DNA of 64,000 nucleotides. It comes from Nannocystis punicea (GTDB taxonomy: Bacteria > Myxococcota_A > Polyangia > Nannocystales > Nannocystaceae). Under the pieces are notes generated by a model, which saw nothing but the letters and a program-made list of their open reading frames with translations, made no database searches and had not been told where the DNA came from. How positions within the stretch are numbered: position 1 is the stretch's first letter; each line of letters begins with the position of its first letter. Shown one piece after another: positions 25,530-39,236 of this stretch. The stretch is taken from the NCBI RefSeq assembly GCF_026965555.1, contig NZ_CP114040.1, positions 13,164,664 to 13,228,663 of the forward strand. Reading direction: 5' to 3'. The position numbers and the translations under genes are program-made.

Positions 25530-27062
25530 TCAGGCCCTGACCTTCTTGGCGGTCTTCTTGGCCGGCGCGGCCTTGGCGACCTTCTTGGCCGCGGTCTTGG
25601 CGACGACCGGTCCGGCGGCCTCGCCCGCGGCGGTGGGGGCGAGGCGGATCTGCCCGCGCACGCGGTAAAAGCCGCCGCTGCCCGACAGCTCGAGGCCGTC
25701 GACGAGGTAGCGCGTGCCCGGCGTGCGGATGTCGCGCGGGAACTGGACGTTGAAGTCCTTATCAAAGCCCGGCGACAGCGGGCGGACGCGGACCTTGCCG
25801 CCCTCCTCGATGCACTCGACGAGCACGCCGGTGGCCCCGGCGGCGGCCTGCGGCAGGGCCTGGCCGACGGTCGCGACCTGGACGCTGCGCTCGGCCTTGA
25901 CGAGCTTGAGGTCGGGGACCTTGCCCTCGCGCGCCTGGGCGATCGCTGCCTCGCTGACGTCGATGCAGGCGAAGGCGCCGTCGCCGGTGACGATGTAGAG
26001 CTTGTCGGCGTGGTACTGCATCGACAGCGCGGAGCCGCAGGTGGTGTCGAGCTTCCACAGGCGGGTGCCGGCGCGGTCGAAGCAATAGACCGAGGAGGCG
26101 TTGTCGCCGGCGAACACGTACTTGCCGCCGGGGGCGGCGGCGCACGAGAAGACGCTGTCGTCGCACTTGTAGCGCCGACCCTGGACGCCGGCCTTGGTGA
26201 AGACCTCGACGTGATCGCTGGTGGTGCCGGCGTAGACCTCGGTGTCCTCCTGCCAGCCGAACAGGACGCTGCCCTCGGTCTTCTTGGCCCACAGCTTCTT
26301 GCCGCTCCAGTCGTAGGCGGTGATGCCGTCGGCGTGGCCGTGGTAGATGCCGGCGCCGTCGCAGCGGACCATCCAGCCGCCGTGATTGAAGCTCTTCTTG
26401 GCCCACAGCTTGTCGCAGTCGTGGTCGAGGACGGTGACCTGGCCGTCGTTGCTGCTGACCGCGAGCGAGCCGTCGTGGATGTCGAGCCAGAGGATGTTGA
26501 CGTCTTCGCTGATCTCGTAGGCCTCGAAGGGCTGGGCGCCCGAGAGGTCGTAGACCTTGCCGTCCTGGCAGCCGCAGTAGAGCCACTGATCGTCGCGCAC
26601 GAGGCTCATGACGCCCTCGGGGACCTTCATGCGCCGCACGACCTTGCCGTCGTGGTCGAGCGCGGAGATCTGGCCGTCGTCGTCGCCGACCCAGCACAGC
26701 TCGTCGTCGACGAAGACGCCGAAGGCGCGGTCGCCGCTGTCGTAGCGCCACAGGACCGGAGCGCGGGTGGTGCCGGCCGCGGCCGCCCGGCTGGTCGCCA
26801 CCGGCCGCTCGGTGACAGAGCGCTTCTTGCGGACGCCCTGCACTGCCTGCGCATAGCCCTTCTTGAGCTTGCCCTGGATGGCTTTCTGCGCCTCCTTCTG
26901 GGCCTCGGCGGGGCTCGCGTAGCTCTTGCTCTGGGACTGCCCGGCGTCGCCGATCCGCCCGTAGCGGATGTCGACCTGCTTGCCCCTGACGATGACCTCG
27001 TAAAACTTGTGCGAGCCGCCGCCCTCTTCGGACAGCTCGAGATACGTCCGCTCGTCGCTCAT
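25530..27062 (-). CDS. WGR-domain protein with beta-propeller and histone-like tail
   Basis: 510 residues. Residues 1-75 are a WGR domain (YLELSEEGGGSHKFYEV, DIRYGRIGDAGQ), a module known from poly(ADP-ribose) polymerases and MolR-type proteins that contacts nucleic-acid ends. From about 105 to 370 come repeated propeller-like blades (CWVGDDDGQISALDHDGKVV, LAVSSNDGQVTVLDHD, YCFDRAGTRLWKLD). The end is a Lys/Ala-rich tail with AAKKVAKA-type repeats, as in histone H1-like proteins. Start ATG 27062 has AGGAG nine bases upstream. The combination suggests a DNA- or RNA-associated scaffold; no catalytic domain is seen. Confidence 0.85.
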   Translation of the reverse strand: MSDERTYLELSEEGGGSHKFYEVIVRGKQVDIRYGRIGDAGQSQSKSYASPAEAQKEAQKAIQGKLKKGYAQAVQGVRKKRSVTERPVATSRAAAAGTTRAPVLWRYDSGDRAFGVFVDDELCWVGDDDGQISALDHDGKVVRRMKVPEGVMSLVRDDQWLYCGCQDGKVYDLSGAQPFEAYEISEDVNILWLDIHDGSLAVSSNDGQVTVLDHDCDKLWAKKSFNHGGWMVRCDGAGIYHGHADGITAYDWSGKKLWAKKTEGSVLFGWQEDTEVYAGTTSDHVEVFTKAGVQGRRYKCDDSVFSCAAAPGGKYVFAGDNASSVYCFDRAGTRLWKLDTTCGSALSMQYHADKLYIVTGDGAFACIDVSEAAIAQAREGKVPDLKLVKAERSVQVATVGQALPQAAAGATGVLVECIEEGGKVRVRPLSPGFDKDFNVQFPRDIRTPGTRYLVDGLELSGSGGFYRVRGQIRLAPTAAGEAAGPVVAKTAAKKVAKAAPAKKTAKKVRA

Positions 27063-27244
27063 CGCGTAGCTCCTGCCATGCCGAAGGTACACCGTCGCCC
27101 CATCCCCCGCGGCTCGCGGGCTTGCGCGCGTATGCGCGCGTGGAGAGGAGGGGTTCTGCCGATCTGGAGCCTAGGGGGCCCCACGGTTGGGGGCTCTTGC
27201 CCAGAGCGAGACGATCGGTGATCGTGGCGCGAAGGAGGGGTCTC

Positions 27245-27670
27245 TTGCTCGCGGAACGCCTTTATTTACCAGCCCAGGCCGGTAGCTTCCCCACCCCGCG
27301 CGTGGATTTCGACGGCGAGCTGGGGCTTCTACGCCTCGAGGGCGAAAGCCACCCCGAAGAGGCCGCGCAGTTCTATGCGCCCCTGATCCTCTGGCTCGAC
27401 ATGCTGATCACCTCCCCACCAGCATCGGTGGTGTTCGAGCTGCGCCTGACGTTCTTCAGCGCGGCGACTCGACCGCAGCTGCTGGCGCTGCTGCGCCGCC
27501 TGAAAAAGTGGGCCAACCGCGGGGCCGAGGTCCGCGCGACCTGGTACATCGACCCAGGCGACGAAGACATGGTCGATGTGGCAGGCGACCTGGCGATGAT
27601 GTCCGGGCTGGCGATTCGTGTGGTCAGCACTGTGGTGAATCACTCGGCGGTGCTCGGGATCGCGGTTTGA
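27245..27670 (+). CDS. SiaC-family regulatory phosphoprotein-like (DUF1987)
   Basis: 141 residues: PRVDFDGELGLLRLEGESHPEEAAQFYAPLILWL, then FELRLTFFSAATRPQLLALLRRL and DPGDEDMVDVAGDL. This follows the SiaC/DUF1987 pattern (VDFD, GxSYPE, FYxPv, acidic NED-like segment). SiaC-type proteins are phosphorylated partners in signalling to diguanylate cyclases and stress pathways. TTG 27245 is chosen because AAGGAGGGG sits four bases upstream; upstream GTG codons would put that site inside the gene. No kinase or phosphatase partner is adjacent. A clear terminator follows. Confidence 0.78.
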   Translation: MLAERLYLPAQAGSFPTPRVDFDGELGLLRLEGESHPEEAAQFYAPLILWLDMLITSPPASVVFELRLTFFSAATRPQLLALLRRLKKWANRGAEVRATWYIDPGDEDMVDVAGDLAMMSGLAIRVVSTVVNHSAVLGIAV

Positions 27671-27686
27671 AGCGGTGGCGGGGGTG

Positions 27687-27723
27687 AAAAGAGCCGCTCG
27701 CCCGCGGCTCTTTGCATTTTTTG
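27687..27723 (+). terminator. Rho-independent terminator after the SiaC-like gene
   Basis: AAAGAGCCGC-TCGCC-GCGGCTCTTT stem-loop (27688-27713) followed by GCATTTTTT. The stem of ten pairs and the T-run make it the clearest intrinsic terminator in the window. Confidence 0.85.
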
Positions 27724-28357
27724 GGGGCTGGTGCGGGCTTCGAGGGCGTTGCTGCGAGGAGAGGTCGCGAGGAGCAGTCGCTTCGAGGCGGACGTCGCAC
27801 GGCGCGGTCGGGCCCCGGATGAGGCGCGGCGAGGGTCGCGAGCCGGTGTCCGGGGCGACCTGTCCCTTCAGACAGTCCTCGAAATTCGAGGCGGCAGGGC
27901 GTTTCGAGGCGGCAATTGCCTCGTTCTGCGGAACTCAGGGCCAGGTCGCCCCGGCCCCCGTCCACGGGAGCTCTCTTGGTGCGTGACGGTCGGCGCAGCC
28001 GAGATCCGGGGCCCGGCCGCGCCTGAACCGCGAGCGGCTGTGCGCGGAGGAGCGAGAGGAACCGAATCGAGGGTGTAGCTGTAACTCGTGCCGGGGGGCT
28101 TCGATGAAGCGGCTCCCAACTGTTACTGGGGGCCACCAACTCGCGTTGTGCCTTCGTCTCACAATATTGGAGATTTTGAGGTCCTTGCGCTGAGGGTTCC
28201 GATCGGGCAGATTTTCTCTGCGTCCGAATCTACTGTGAGAATCGAGTATGCTCGGCCAGTTCCGACCCAAACGGACAACCTTGAATCATTATTGGCGCAT
28301 CCCCGATGCCTTGAGGGCCACGTGGATGTGGGGCCCATCGCCTACGAGGGCCTGCCG
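27724..28357. other. Gene-free interval with a compositional change
   Basis: The left half is GC-rich with an imperfect palindrome CTGTCCCTTCAGACAG (about 27859) and duplicated TTCGAGGCGGC segments at about 27890 and 27911. From about 28120 to 28300 the sequence becomes clearly AT-richer than its surroundings (for example CAATATTGGAGATTTTGAGG). It stays open in the frame of the next gene, but I see no domain in that stretch. It may be a horizontally acquired or decayed segment. Confidence 0.5.
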
Positions 28358-29437
28358 ATGAGCCGCTCACGTCGCTGGATCGGCCGCTGGGCAATCCTCG
28401 GCTGCGTGGCCTGCGGCGACGCGGAACGGCCGCGGTACGTCACGGAGCACCTCGAGGTCGAGCTGTACGACGGCGAGGTGCTCTGTGCCGGCACGCTGGC
28501 AATCATGGATATGCAGATGGAACGGGTGGCTGCATTCCTCGGGATTGACCCGCCCTCGCAAATCCCGGTGTTCTACGGACCCTCTGCGGTCACGGAGGGT
28601 TGCGGAGGGAGCTGGGGCGGATGTGCCCGGGCGAGCGGTGTCTTCGCAACCAGCGGCTCTATCTTCCATGAGCTCGTCCACGCGGTTCGACAGAGCCAGG
28701 GCGATGGCGGCGCCGTCGGCACCTGGTTGTTCGAGGAGGGCATTGCCGAGATGCTGTCCGGCTATCGGTGGGACCCGTATTCTGCGTGGCTGCACCCAAG
28801 TGAGATCGAGCGTGGGCCCGAAGTGCTGGCGGACTTTCCCCGCGGCGAGGGCAAGTTCATCCCAGGGGATTACGCTACCGCGGCACACTTCGTGTCATGG
28901 TTGCGAATGGTGTATGGCGATGGAACGCTCGTGGCGTTCCTCAACGATCCGCGATACCTCGATGGAGAGGCGTATGACGATGCATTTGTCAGTCACTTCG
29001 GCCTTTCGATGGAGGACGCCGACAGCGCTTGGCGGGCGTCGGCGCCGGAGGAGTACGCCTGGTCGGAGAGCTGCGACCCATCCTACGCCCTGGCATGGGC
29101 GGGGTCGGTGCTGGAGTTCACGGACACCGTCGACTGCGAAGCCCCTCACACCACGGGTCCGCGGGATGGTACATACGTCACTCTTCGGAGTCACTGCTTC
29201 ACGCTCGCCCAACCGGGCACGGTGCGTGTCGAATTCCTGGCGAATGGGGGCTCGCTCCGTCTCGTTCCAGTCGACTGTGTCGACACGGGCGAGTTCGCGC
29301 CTGAATCGTACGACTATAAATCGCTGGGCGGCGGCGACGAGCTGGAGTTGCCTTTCGCTGCCTGCACGTGGGAGGTGCAGGTCGACAGCGTGGCCAGCTT
29401 GACGCTCGACTTCACGCTGCGCCTGACGCAGCTCTGA
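28358..29437 (+). CDS. Lipoprotein with gluzincin-like metallopeptidase motif
   Basis: 359 residues starting MSRSRRWIGRWAILGCVAC (lipobox VAC). At about residue 107 is HELVHAVRQ (HExxH) and some 20 residues later FEEGIAEMLSG, where the second Glu would be the third zinc ligand of a gluzincin. Several Cys pairs suggest disulfides in an exported protein. ATG 28358 has GAGGG nine bases upstream; the frame is open to 28088. GC content is lower than neighbours, so recent transfer is possible. The stop lies only 7 bp from that of the convergent ABC permease gene. Peptidase activity is inferred from motifs. Confidence 0.75.
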   Translation: MSRSRRWIGRWAILGCVACGDAERPRYVTEHLEVELYDGEVLCAGTLAIMDMQMERVAAFLGIDPPSQIPVFYGPSAVTEGCGGSWGGCARASGVFATSGSIFHELVHAVRQSQGDGGAVGTWLFEEGIAEMLSGYRWDPYSAWLHPSEIERGPEVLADFPRGEGKFIPGDYATAAHFVSWLRMVYGDGTLVAFLNDPRYLDGEAYDDAFVSHFGLSMEDADSAWRASAPEEYAWSESCDPSYALAWAGSVLEFTDTVDCEAPHTTGPRDGTYVTLRSHCFTLAQPGTVRVEFLANGGSLRLVPVDCVDTGEFAPESYDYKSLGGGDELELPFAACTWEVQVDSVASLTLDFTLRLTQL

Positions 29438-29444
29438 GGGAGGC

Positions 29445-30458
29445 TCACGCGTGCTCGGCGGTGAGGCCCCGGCCCTCGCGGATCTTCCGCTCCAGGGCGC
29501 CGAACACCAGGCCGTCGACGAGGACGCCGAGGAGCATGACGACGAGCATCCAGGCGAGCAGGCCCTCGGCGTCGCTGAGCTCGCGCGAGAACTGCAGGCG
29601 CACGCCGATCGACGGCGCGTGGCCGATGATGACGAGGAGCTCGCCGGCCATCAGGCTGCGCCAGGCGAACGCCCAGCCCTGCTTGAGGCCGGCGACGAAG
29701 CCGGGGAGGGCGGCGGGGATGATGATGTGACGGTAGAGCGAGAGGCCGCGCGCGCCCATGACCTTGCCGGCGCGCACCAGGAGCGGCGGGACCTGGTCGG
29801 TGCTGGTCAGCAGGCCGATGGCGATCGATGGCGCCGCGCCCAGCACCACGACGGCGAGGATCGCCGCCTCGCTGAGCTGGAACAGCAAGATCGCCAGCGG
29901 GAACCATGCCACGCTCGGCATCGTCTGCAGGCCGGTCAGCAGCGAGCCGGCCGCCGTGCGCAGGACCTTCACCCGCGCCAGCATCAGGCCGAGGCCCACG
30001 CCGGCGACCAGAGCGATCGCGTAGCCGAGCAGCGCCCGCTTCATGGTGATCGCCGCGGCCACGCCGATGTCACCGGCCAGGAGGTCGGTCCACAGCCGGG
30101 CCAGCACGGCGCCCGGGCCCGGGAGCACGTACTCCGGCCGCCAGCCGCTCAGCACCACCAGCTCCCAGACCGTCAGCGCGAGGGCCAGCGCGGCCAGCTT
30201 GGGCCAGGCGGCCGCCCACAGCGCGCGCCCGCGGCCGGGCTTGCCGCCGCCGGGCTGGCGATCGGCCCGCGTCGGGTCGCCGACGGCGGCGCGCAGACCG
30301 GCCCGCAGCGGGTCTTCTGGATCTGTCCGTTCGGGCATGTCGACGAGGACATGTCCTTCTCGACTCTTGTCGTCGCGGCCGCCGTCCTCGCCGCCGGGCA
30401 GGGCGTGCAGGTGCGGGCGCGCGGGCGGGGCCTCGCCGGCGAGCTCACGCTGCGGCAC
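29445..30458 (-). CDS. ABC transporter permease, nitrate/sulfonate/taurine type
   Basis: 337 residues with six hydrophobic segments and the BPD_transp_1 EAA-like loop (AGKVMGARGLSLYRHIIIPAALPGFVAGLKQGWAFAW type), as in SsuC/TauC/NrtB permeases. The ATG at 30458 overlaps the ATP-binding gene by 14 bp, suggesting translational coupling. A second ATG at 30338 would remove about 40 residues that are Pro/Arg-rich and partly encoded by a palindrome (around 30322-30355). No substrate-binding protein gene is adjacent, so the substrate cannot be told. Confidence 0.88.
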   Translation of the reverse strand: MPQRELAGEAPPARPHLHALPGGEDGGRDDKSREGHVLVDMPERTDPEDPLRAGLRAAVGDPTRADRQPGGGKPGRGRALWAAAWPKLAALALALTVWELVVLSGWRPEYVLPGPGAVLARLWTDLLAGDIGVAAAITMKRALLGYAIALVAGVGLGLMLARVKVLRTAAGSLLTGLQTMPSVAWFPLAILLFQLSEAAILAVVVLGAAPSIAIGLLTSTDQVPPLLVRAGKVMGARGLSLYRHIIIPAALPGFVAGLKQGWAFAWRSLMAGELLVIIGHAPSIGVRLQFSRELSDAEGLLAWMLVVMLLGVLVDGLVFGALERKIREGRGLTAEHA

Positions 30459-31239
30459 GGGCGGCCTCGAGCAGGCGGTCGGTGATCGTGCGGGCCAGGC
30501 GGGCGACCTCGGGCGACTCGATGCGGCGCGGGCGGTCGAGGTCGACCTGGTACTCGGCGACGAGGCGACCTGGCCGCGAGGACAGGAGGAGCACGCGGTC
30601 GCCGAGGCGCACGGCCTCGCGGACGTTGTGGGTGACGAACACGACGGTGAGGCCGGTCTTCTGCCACAGCGCCTCGAGCTCGCTGTGAAGGTGGTCGCGC
30701 ATCATGGCGTCGAGCGCGGCGAACGGCTCGTCCATGAGCAGGAGCTCGGCCTGCTGGGCCAGGGCGCGGGCCAGGGCGACCCGCTGCTTCATGCCGCCCG
30801 ACAGCTCGTGCGGGCGCCGCCGGGCGAACTTCTCGAGGTGCACGAGCTGCAGCAGCTCGGACACCCGCGCGGCCCGGGCCTTCCGCGACAGCCCTTGCAT
30901 CTGCAGCGGAAAGGCCACGTTCTCCTCGACGCTCAGCCAGGGGAACAGCGCCGACTCCTGGAACATCAGCGCCGGCCGGCCGCCGGCCACCACCACCTCG
31001 CCGGCTGAGGGGGTGTCGAGCCCGGCGACGAGGTTCAACATGGTCGACTTGCCGCAGCCCGAGGCCCCGACCACGCACACGAACTCGCCCTTCTTGACCG
31101 CGAACGACATCGTGTCGAGCGCGACGACGGCGTCGCCGCCGGCCCCGTGGCGCTTGGTGACCCCGTCCAGGCGCAGCGCCACCGGGGCGGGCGAGGGGCT
31201 CAGGACGGACAGCGGGACGTGCGGCAGAGCGGCGCTCAT
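30445..31239 (-). CDS. ABC transporter ATP-binding protein, SsuB/TauB type
   Basis: 264 residues. Walker A GASGCGKSTML, signature LSGGMKQRVALARAL, Walker B LLLMDEPFAALD and the switch VTHNVREAV are all intact. Sequence style matches the nitrate/sulfonate/taurine importer ATPases. It is the first gene of a two-gene operon with the permease, which overlaps its 3' end. Start ATG is at 31239; about 250 bp separate it from the divergent host-attachment-like gene. Confidence 0.93.
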   Translation of the reverse strand: MSAALPHVPLSVLSPSPAPVALRLDGVTKRHGAGGDAVVALDTMSFAVKKGEFVCVVGASGCGKSTMLNLVAGLDTPSAGEVVVAGGRPALMFQESALFPWLSVEENVAFPLQMQGLSRKARAARVSELLQLVHLEKFARRRPHELSGGMKQRVALARALAQQAELLLMDEPFAALDAMMRDHLHSELEALWQKTGLTVVFVTHNVREAVRLGDRVLLLSSRPGRLVAEYQVDLDRPRRIESPEVARLARTITDRLLEAARAAA

Positions 31240-31490
31240 CGTTTTCCTCGGCTCAACAGGCGTACATTATGCTGAACGCTTCGTCAATCCACGGAAGTCC
31301 GGCGAGGTCCGTGAAATCCGCGAAATCCTGCAGCCAAGGGGGCCTGGCGGCCCGTAGAGCCCGCCCGGTCGGCACCGTCCCGTTCGCTGCCTTACCGCGC
31401 TGGTCGGGGTGTCCGCCGGGCTGGCGCGCGGTCGCCCACCTTGGAATTTTTCCAGTGGCCGCACGGGCATACCGCGATCAGGGTTCGAGC

Positions 31491-31976
31491 ATGAAGCCCT
31501 ACACTCCTACATGGATCGTGCTCATGGACGGCTCGCGCGGCCGGATCCTGGTGCAGGAAGCACCCGGCGCCGTGCTGACCCGTCCGTTCGGCGACGGATT
31601 CACGAGCGGGCGGGAGCTCAGCCACGAAGTCGGGGAAGACCGGCCAGGCCGCTCGCGCGGCTTCGCGGGCGCGTCCGCCCGCCACGCGTTCGAGCCGCGC
31701 AGCAACCCGCACGACAAGGCGGAGCTCGAGTTCAGCGGACAGGTCGCGGCGTTCGTCGACCGCGGCGTCGGGGACCGCCGGGTCCAGCGTGTGATCCTGG
31801 TCGCTCCGCCGCGAGCCCTGGGCGACCTGCGCAGGGCCCTGTCTCCGCGGGCGTATGCGCGGGTGCACTCGGAGATCTCCCACGACTGGATCGATCTGCC
31901 CGACGAGGAAATCGCCGCCCGCCTCGGCGACAAGCTCCGCAGCCCGCTGGCCGTCGACTCCAGCCTGGCGGTCTGA
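31491..31976 (+). CDS. Host-attachment-protein family (PF10116-like)
   Basis: 161 residues. The opening WIVLMDGSRGRILVQEAPG, the middle HDKAELEFSGQVAAFVDRGV and later VILVAPPRALGDLRRALSP with the end SHDWIDLPDEEI match the family named for attachment to host cells. Its members are common in free-living bacteria and look related to a release-factor/pelota-like fold. The molecular role is unknown despite the name. Start ATG is at 31491. It stands alone, upstream of the palindrome array. Confidence 0.8.
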   Translation: MKPYTPTWIVLMDGSRGRILVQEAPGAVLTRPFGDGFTSGRELSHEVGEDRPGRSRGFAGASARHAFEPRSNPHDKAELEFSGQVAAFVDRGVGDRRVQRVILVAPPRALGDLRRALSPRAYARVHSEISHDWIDLPDEEIAARLGDKLRSPLAVDSSLAV

Positions 31977-33605
31977 CCTGTTGTGCCTCGGGACATGCTC
32001 CTGCCTGCATGGCCCTGAAGGAAGGTCCCTGTAGAACGCTGTCCTGATGTGCGCAGGGCGCGGCCCAGCGGGCCACGCTCTGCGCGCGCCTGCGCGCGTT
32101 TTGGAGCGCGTGGTCGCTCGCGGTTCGCATGAGAAGCGTGCGCCGCGGCTGGCGAGCTCTGCCGACGTTCGCGCCGCTCGGAGCCGGCTCGGGCTGCGCT
32201 CGCCGAACGCGGTATGTCCCTCCGGACATGTTGGCGTCGGCCGGACGCCTGGCCACCGCGCGCGACGAGGTGTCCTATCGGACAGGTGTGATCCGCGCGT
32301 TCAGCATCGGGGAGCGCCGCGGGCGACCAAGCGTGCGCCGCCGCTGGCGAGCTCTGCAGCCGTTTGTGGCGCTCGAGCCGGCCTCGGCGGCGCTCTCCGA
32401 GCTCAGCATGTCCCTTCGGACATGTCATGGGCGGTCGGGCGGCTCGCCCGTCATCGGGGAGCGCCGCGTGCGATTGGGATGGCTCCGATGGCGCCGCCGC
32501 ATGTCGAGGCCGCCTGGACGCCGGCGACGGACGTACGGGGGGTGTCCCGTGAGACAGGCGTGAGCGGGCTCGTCGGTCCTCGGGGAGCGCCGCGAGCGAC
32601 CGGGGGAGGCTCCGAGGTACCCGCTGCATGTCCGAGGGGACATGTTGAAACCGGCTGGACGGCTGGCCGGGCGCGTACGGACGGAGCGTCCGGTGGACAG
32701 GCGTGATCCGGCTCTCGCGTGCGACTGGGGAGGTTCGATCGCGCCCGCTGCATGGTTATGTCCGATAGGACATGTCGTAGCCGGCTCGACGGAGTGTCTC
32801 ACCGGACAGGCGTGGTCCGGCTCGTCGCTCCGCGAAGAGTGCTGCGAGCGGCCAGGGCGGCTCTGTTGGCGCCCGTCCGGTTGGGGATGCCCGACGGACA
32901 TGGCGGAGCCGGCCGGACGGCTAAACGTGGGACAGCTGTGCTCCGGCTCGCCGGTCATCGAGGAGCACCGCGAGCGGCCAGGGAGGCTCCGAGGGCGCTC
33001 GCCCAGGGGCATGTCCGATAGGACATGTCGTAGCCAGTCCTATGGGCGCGGTACGGACGACGGGTGTGATCCGACTCCTCGCTACGGCGAGCGCCGCGAG
33101 CGGCCACGGCGGCTCCGTGGACGTTCGCCGCGTGGGCATGTTCGACAGGACATGTCGTAGCCGACCGGACGGCTGGCCGTGTGGGTGCCCCGTCAGGTTG
33201 GGGCTGTCCGGCGCGACATGTCGTGGCCGGCCGGCCGGGTGGCCACGCGCACACATACATGGTGTCCCATGGGACAGGTGTGAGTCGGCTCGTCGGCCGC
33301 CGGGGCGCCGCGAGCGACCAGGGCGGCTCCGATGGCCTGCCATACTGGACTGTCCGAAAGGACAGGTAGGAGCCGTCTCCTCGGCGGCCGGCAGGCGCGG
33401 TAGCTGCGTGTCCTTTCGGACATGTGTCTGGCGAGGCGCCCCTTGCGTGCGGAGAGCGTGCATCTTGCGCGCTGGGGCGGGCAGGGGAGCGGCGCTCCGT
33501 CGCGTTCACCGGAGTGATCCCGGCCGCTCGCGCGAGGGCGTGATTCTCTCTGGGGGTACGACCCATGTCGTCGCCGCGCCTGGATGTCTTTTAAGACAGA
33601 TAGCA
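31977..33605. repeat. Degenerate tandem array carrying two palindromes per unit
   Basis: Between about 32213 and 33424 a unit of roughly 125 bp recurs, with doubled spacing where copies have decayed. Its order is palindrome A (ATGTCC-N4-GGACATG), a CGTAGCCGGCCGGACGGCTGG-like segment, palindrome B (TGTCC-N4-GGACAGGYGTG) and ATCCGGCTCGTCG, then GAGCGCCGCGAGCGACC and AGGGCGGCTCCGA. A copies start near 32214, 32407, 32627, 32758, 32887 (decayed), 33010 and 33137. B copies start near 32271, 32542, 32687 (decayed), 32795 and 33263. Further palindromes are at 33204, 33350, 33409 and 33585. The palindromes are better conserved than the spacers. No frame is conserved between units, so I call no gene here. 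Confidence 0.85.
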
Positions 33606-38708
<5,103 letters not shown>

Positions 38709-39236
38709 GACCCACGAGTGTATCGCCAGGGTCTCGCGCGAGAAACCAGGTATCCTCGCGCGGTGGTGCGTCCTGAAGACACGGACGAGCAGGACCCCGG
38801 AGGGGGCGGGTCGGCCGCGTCATGCTGCACCGTTCCAGCGGGTGAAAGTCCCGTCCGGGTAAGCGCCGGAGCGCCCGGTAGCAGGCCCCAGGCGCGAGGA
38901 GAGATCCTCGCGGCCCGAGCGGGGCGTCAAGAGCCTCTACGGAGGGAGCAAGAACGCGGGCCGCAACATCAAGTGAAGCCTGCAGCCTCGTCAGAGAAAC
39001 AATGGGGGAGCCGAGCCGATCACTTCGCGGCGAAGGCCACGTCCACCGCGCACGAGACCGGAACAGAAAGCGCGGGGGGTCCACCCGGGGTAGGGGGCGC
39101 AGCACGCGTTCAAGGAGCGATGCGGAACAGGAGAGGCCCGTCTGCACGGTCTGTGTCGGGGCAAGGTGGCTCGTATAAGCCGAAGGCGAAGTCGAGCGCT
39201 GTGCAGCGGGAGTCCGAGGGGGTCGTAGTACCGGCG

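Noticed and set aside
31977..33605. Open frames of 100-220 codons through the palindrome array
   Set aside because: They change phase from unit to unit, code only for the repeated DNA (CPxGH and GRSPRG-like strings) and lack ribosome sites.
31977..33605. Array considered as a CRISPR locus
   Set aside because: Spacers are themselves repeats of one another, units are too long and irregular, and no cas gene is near.
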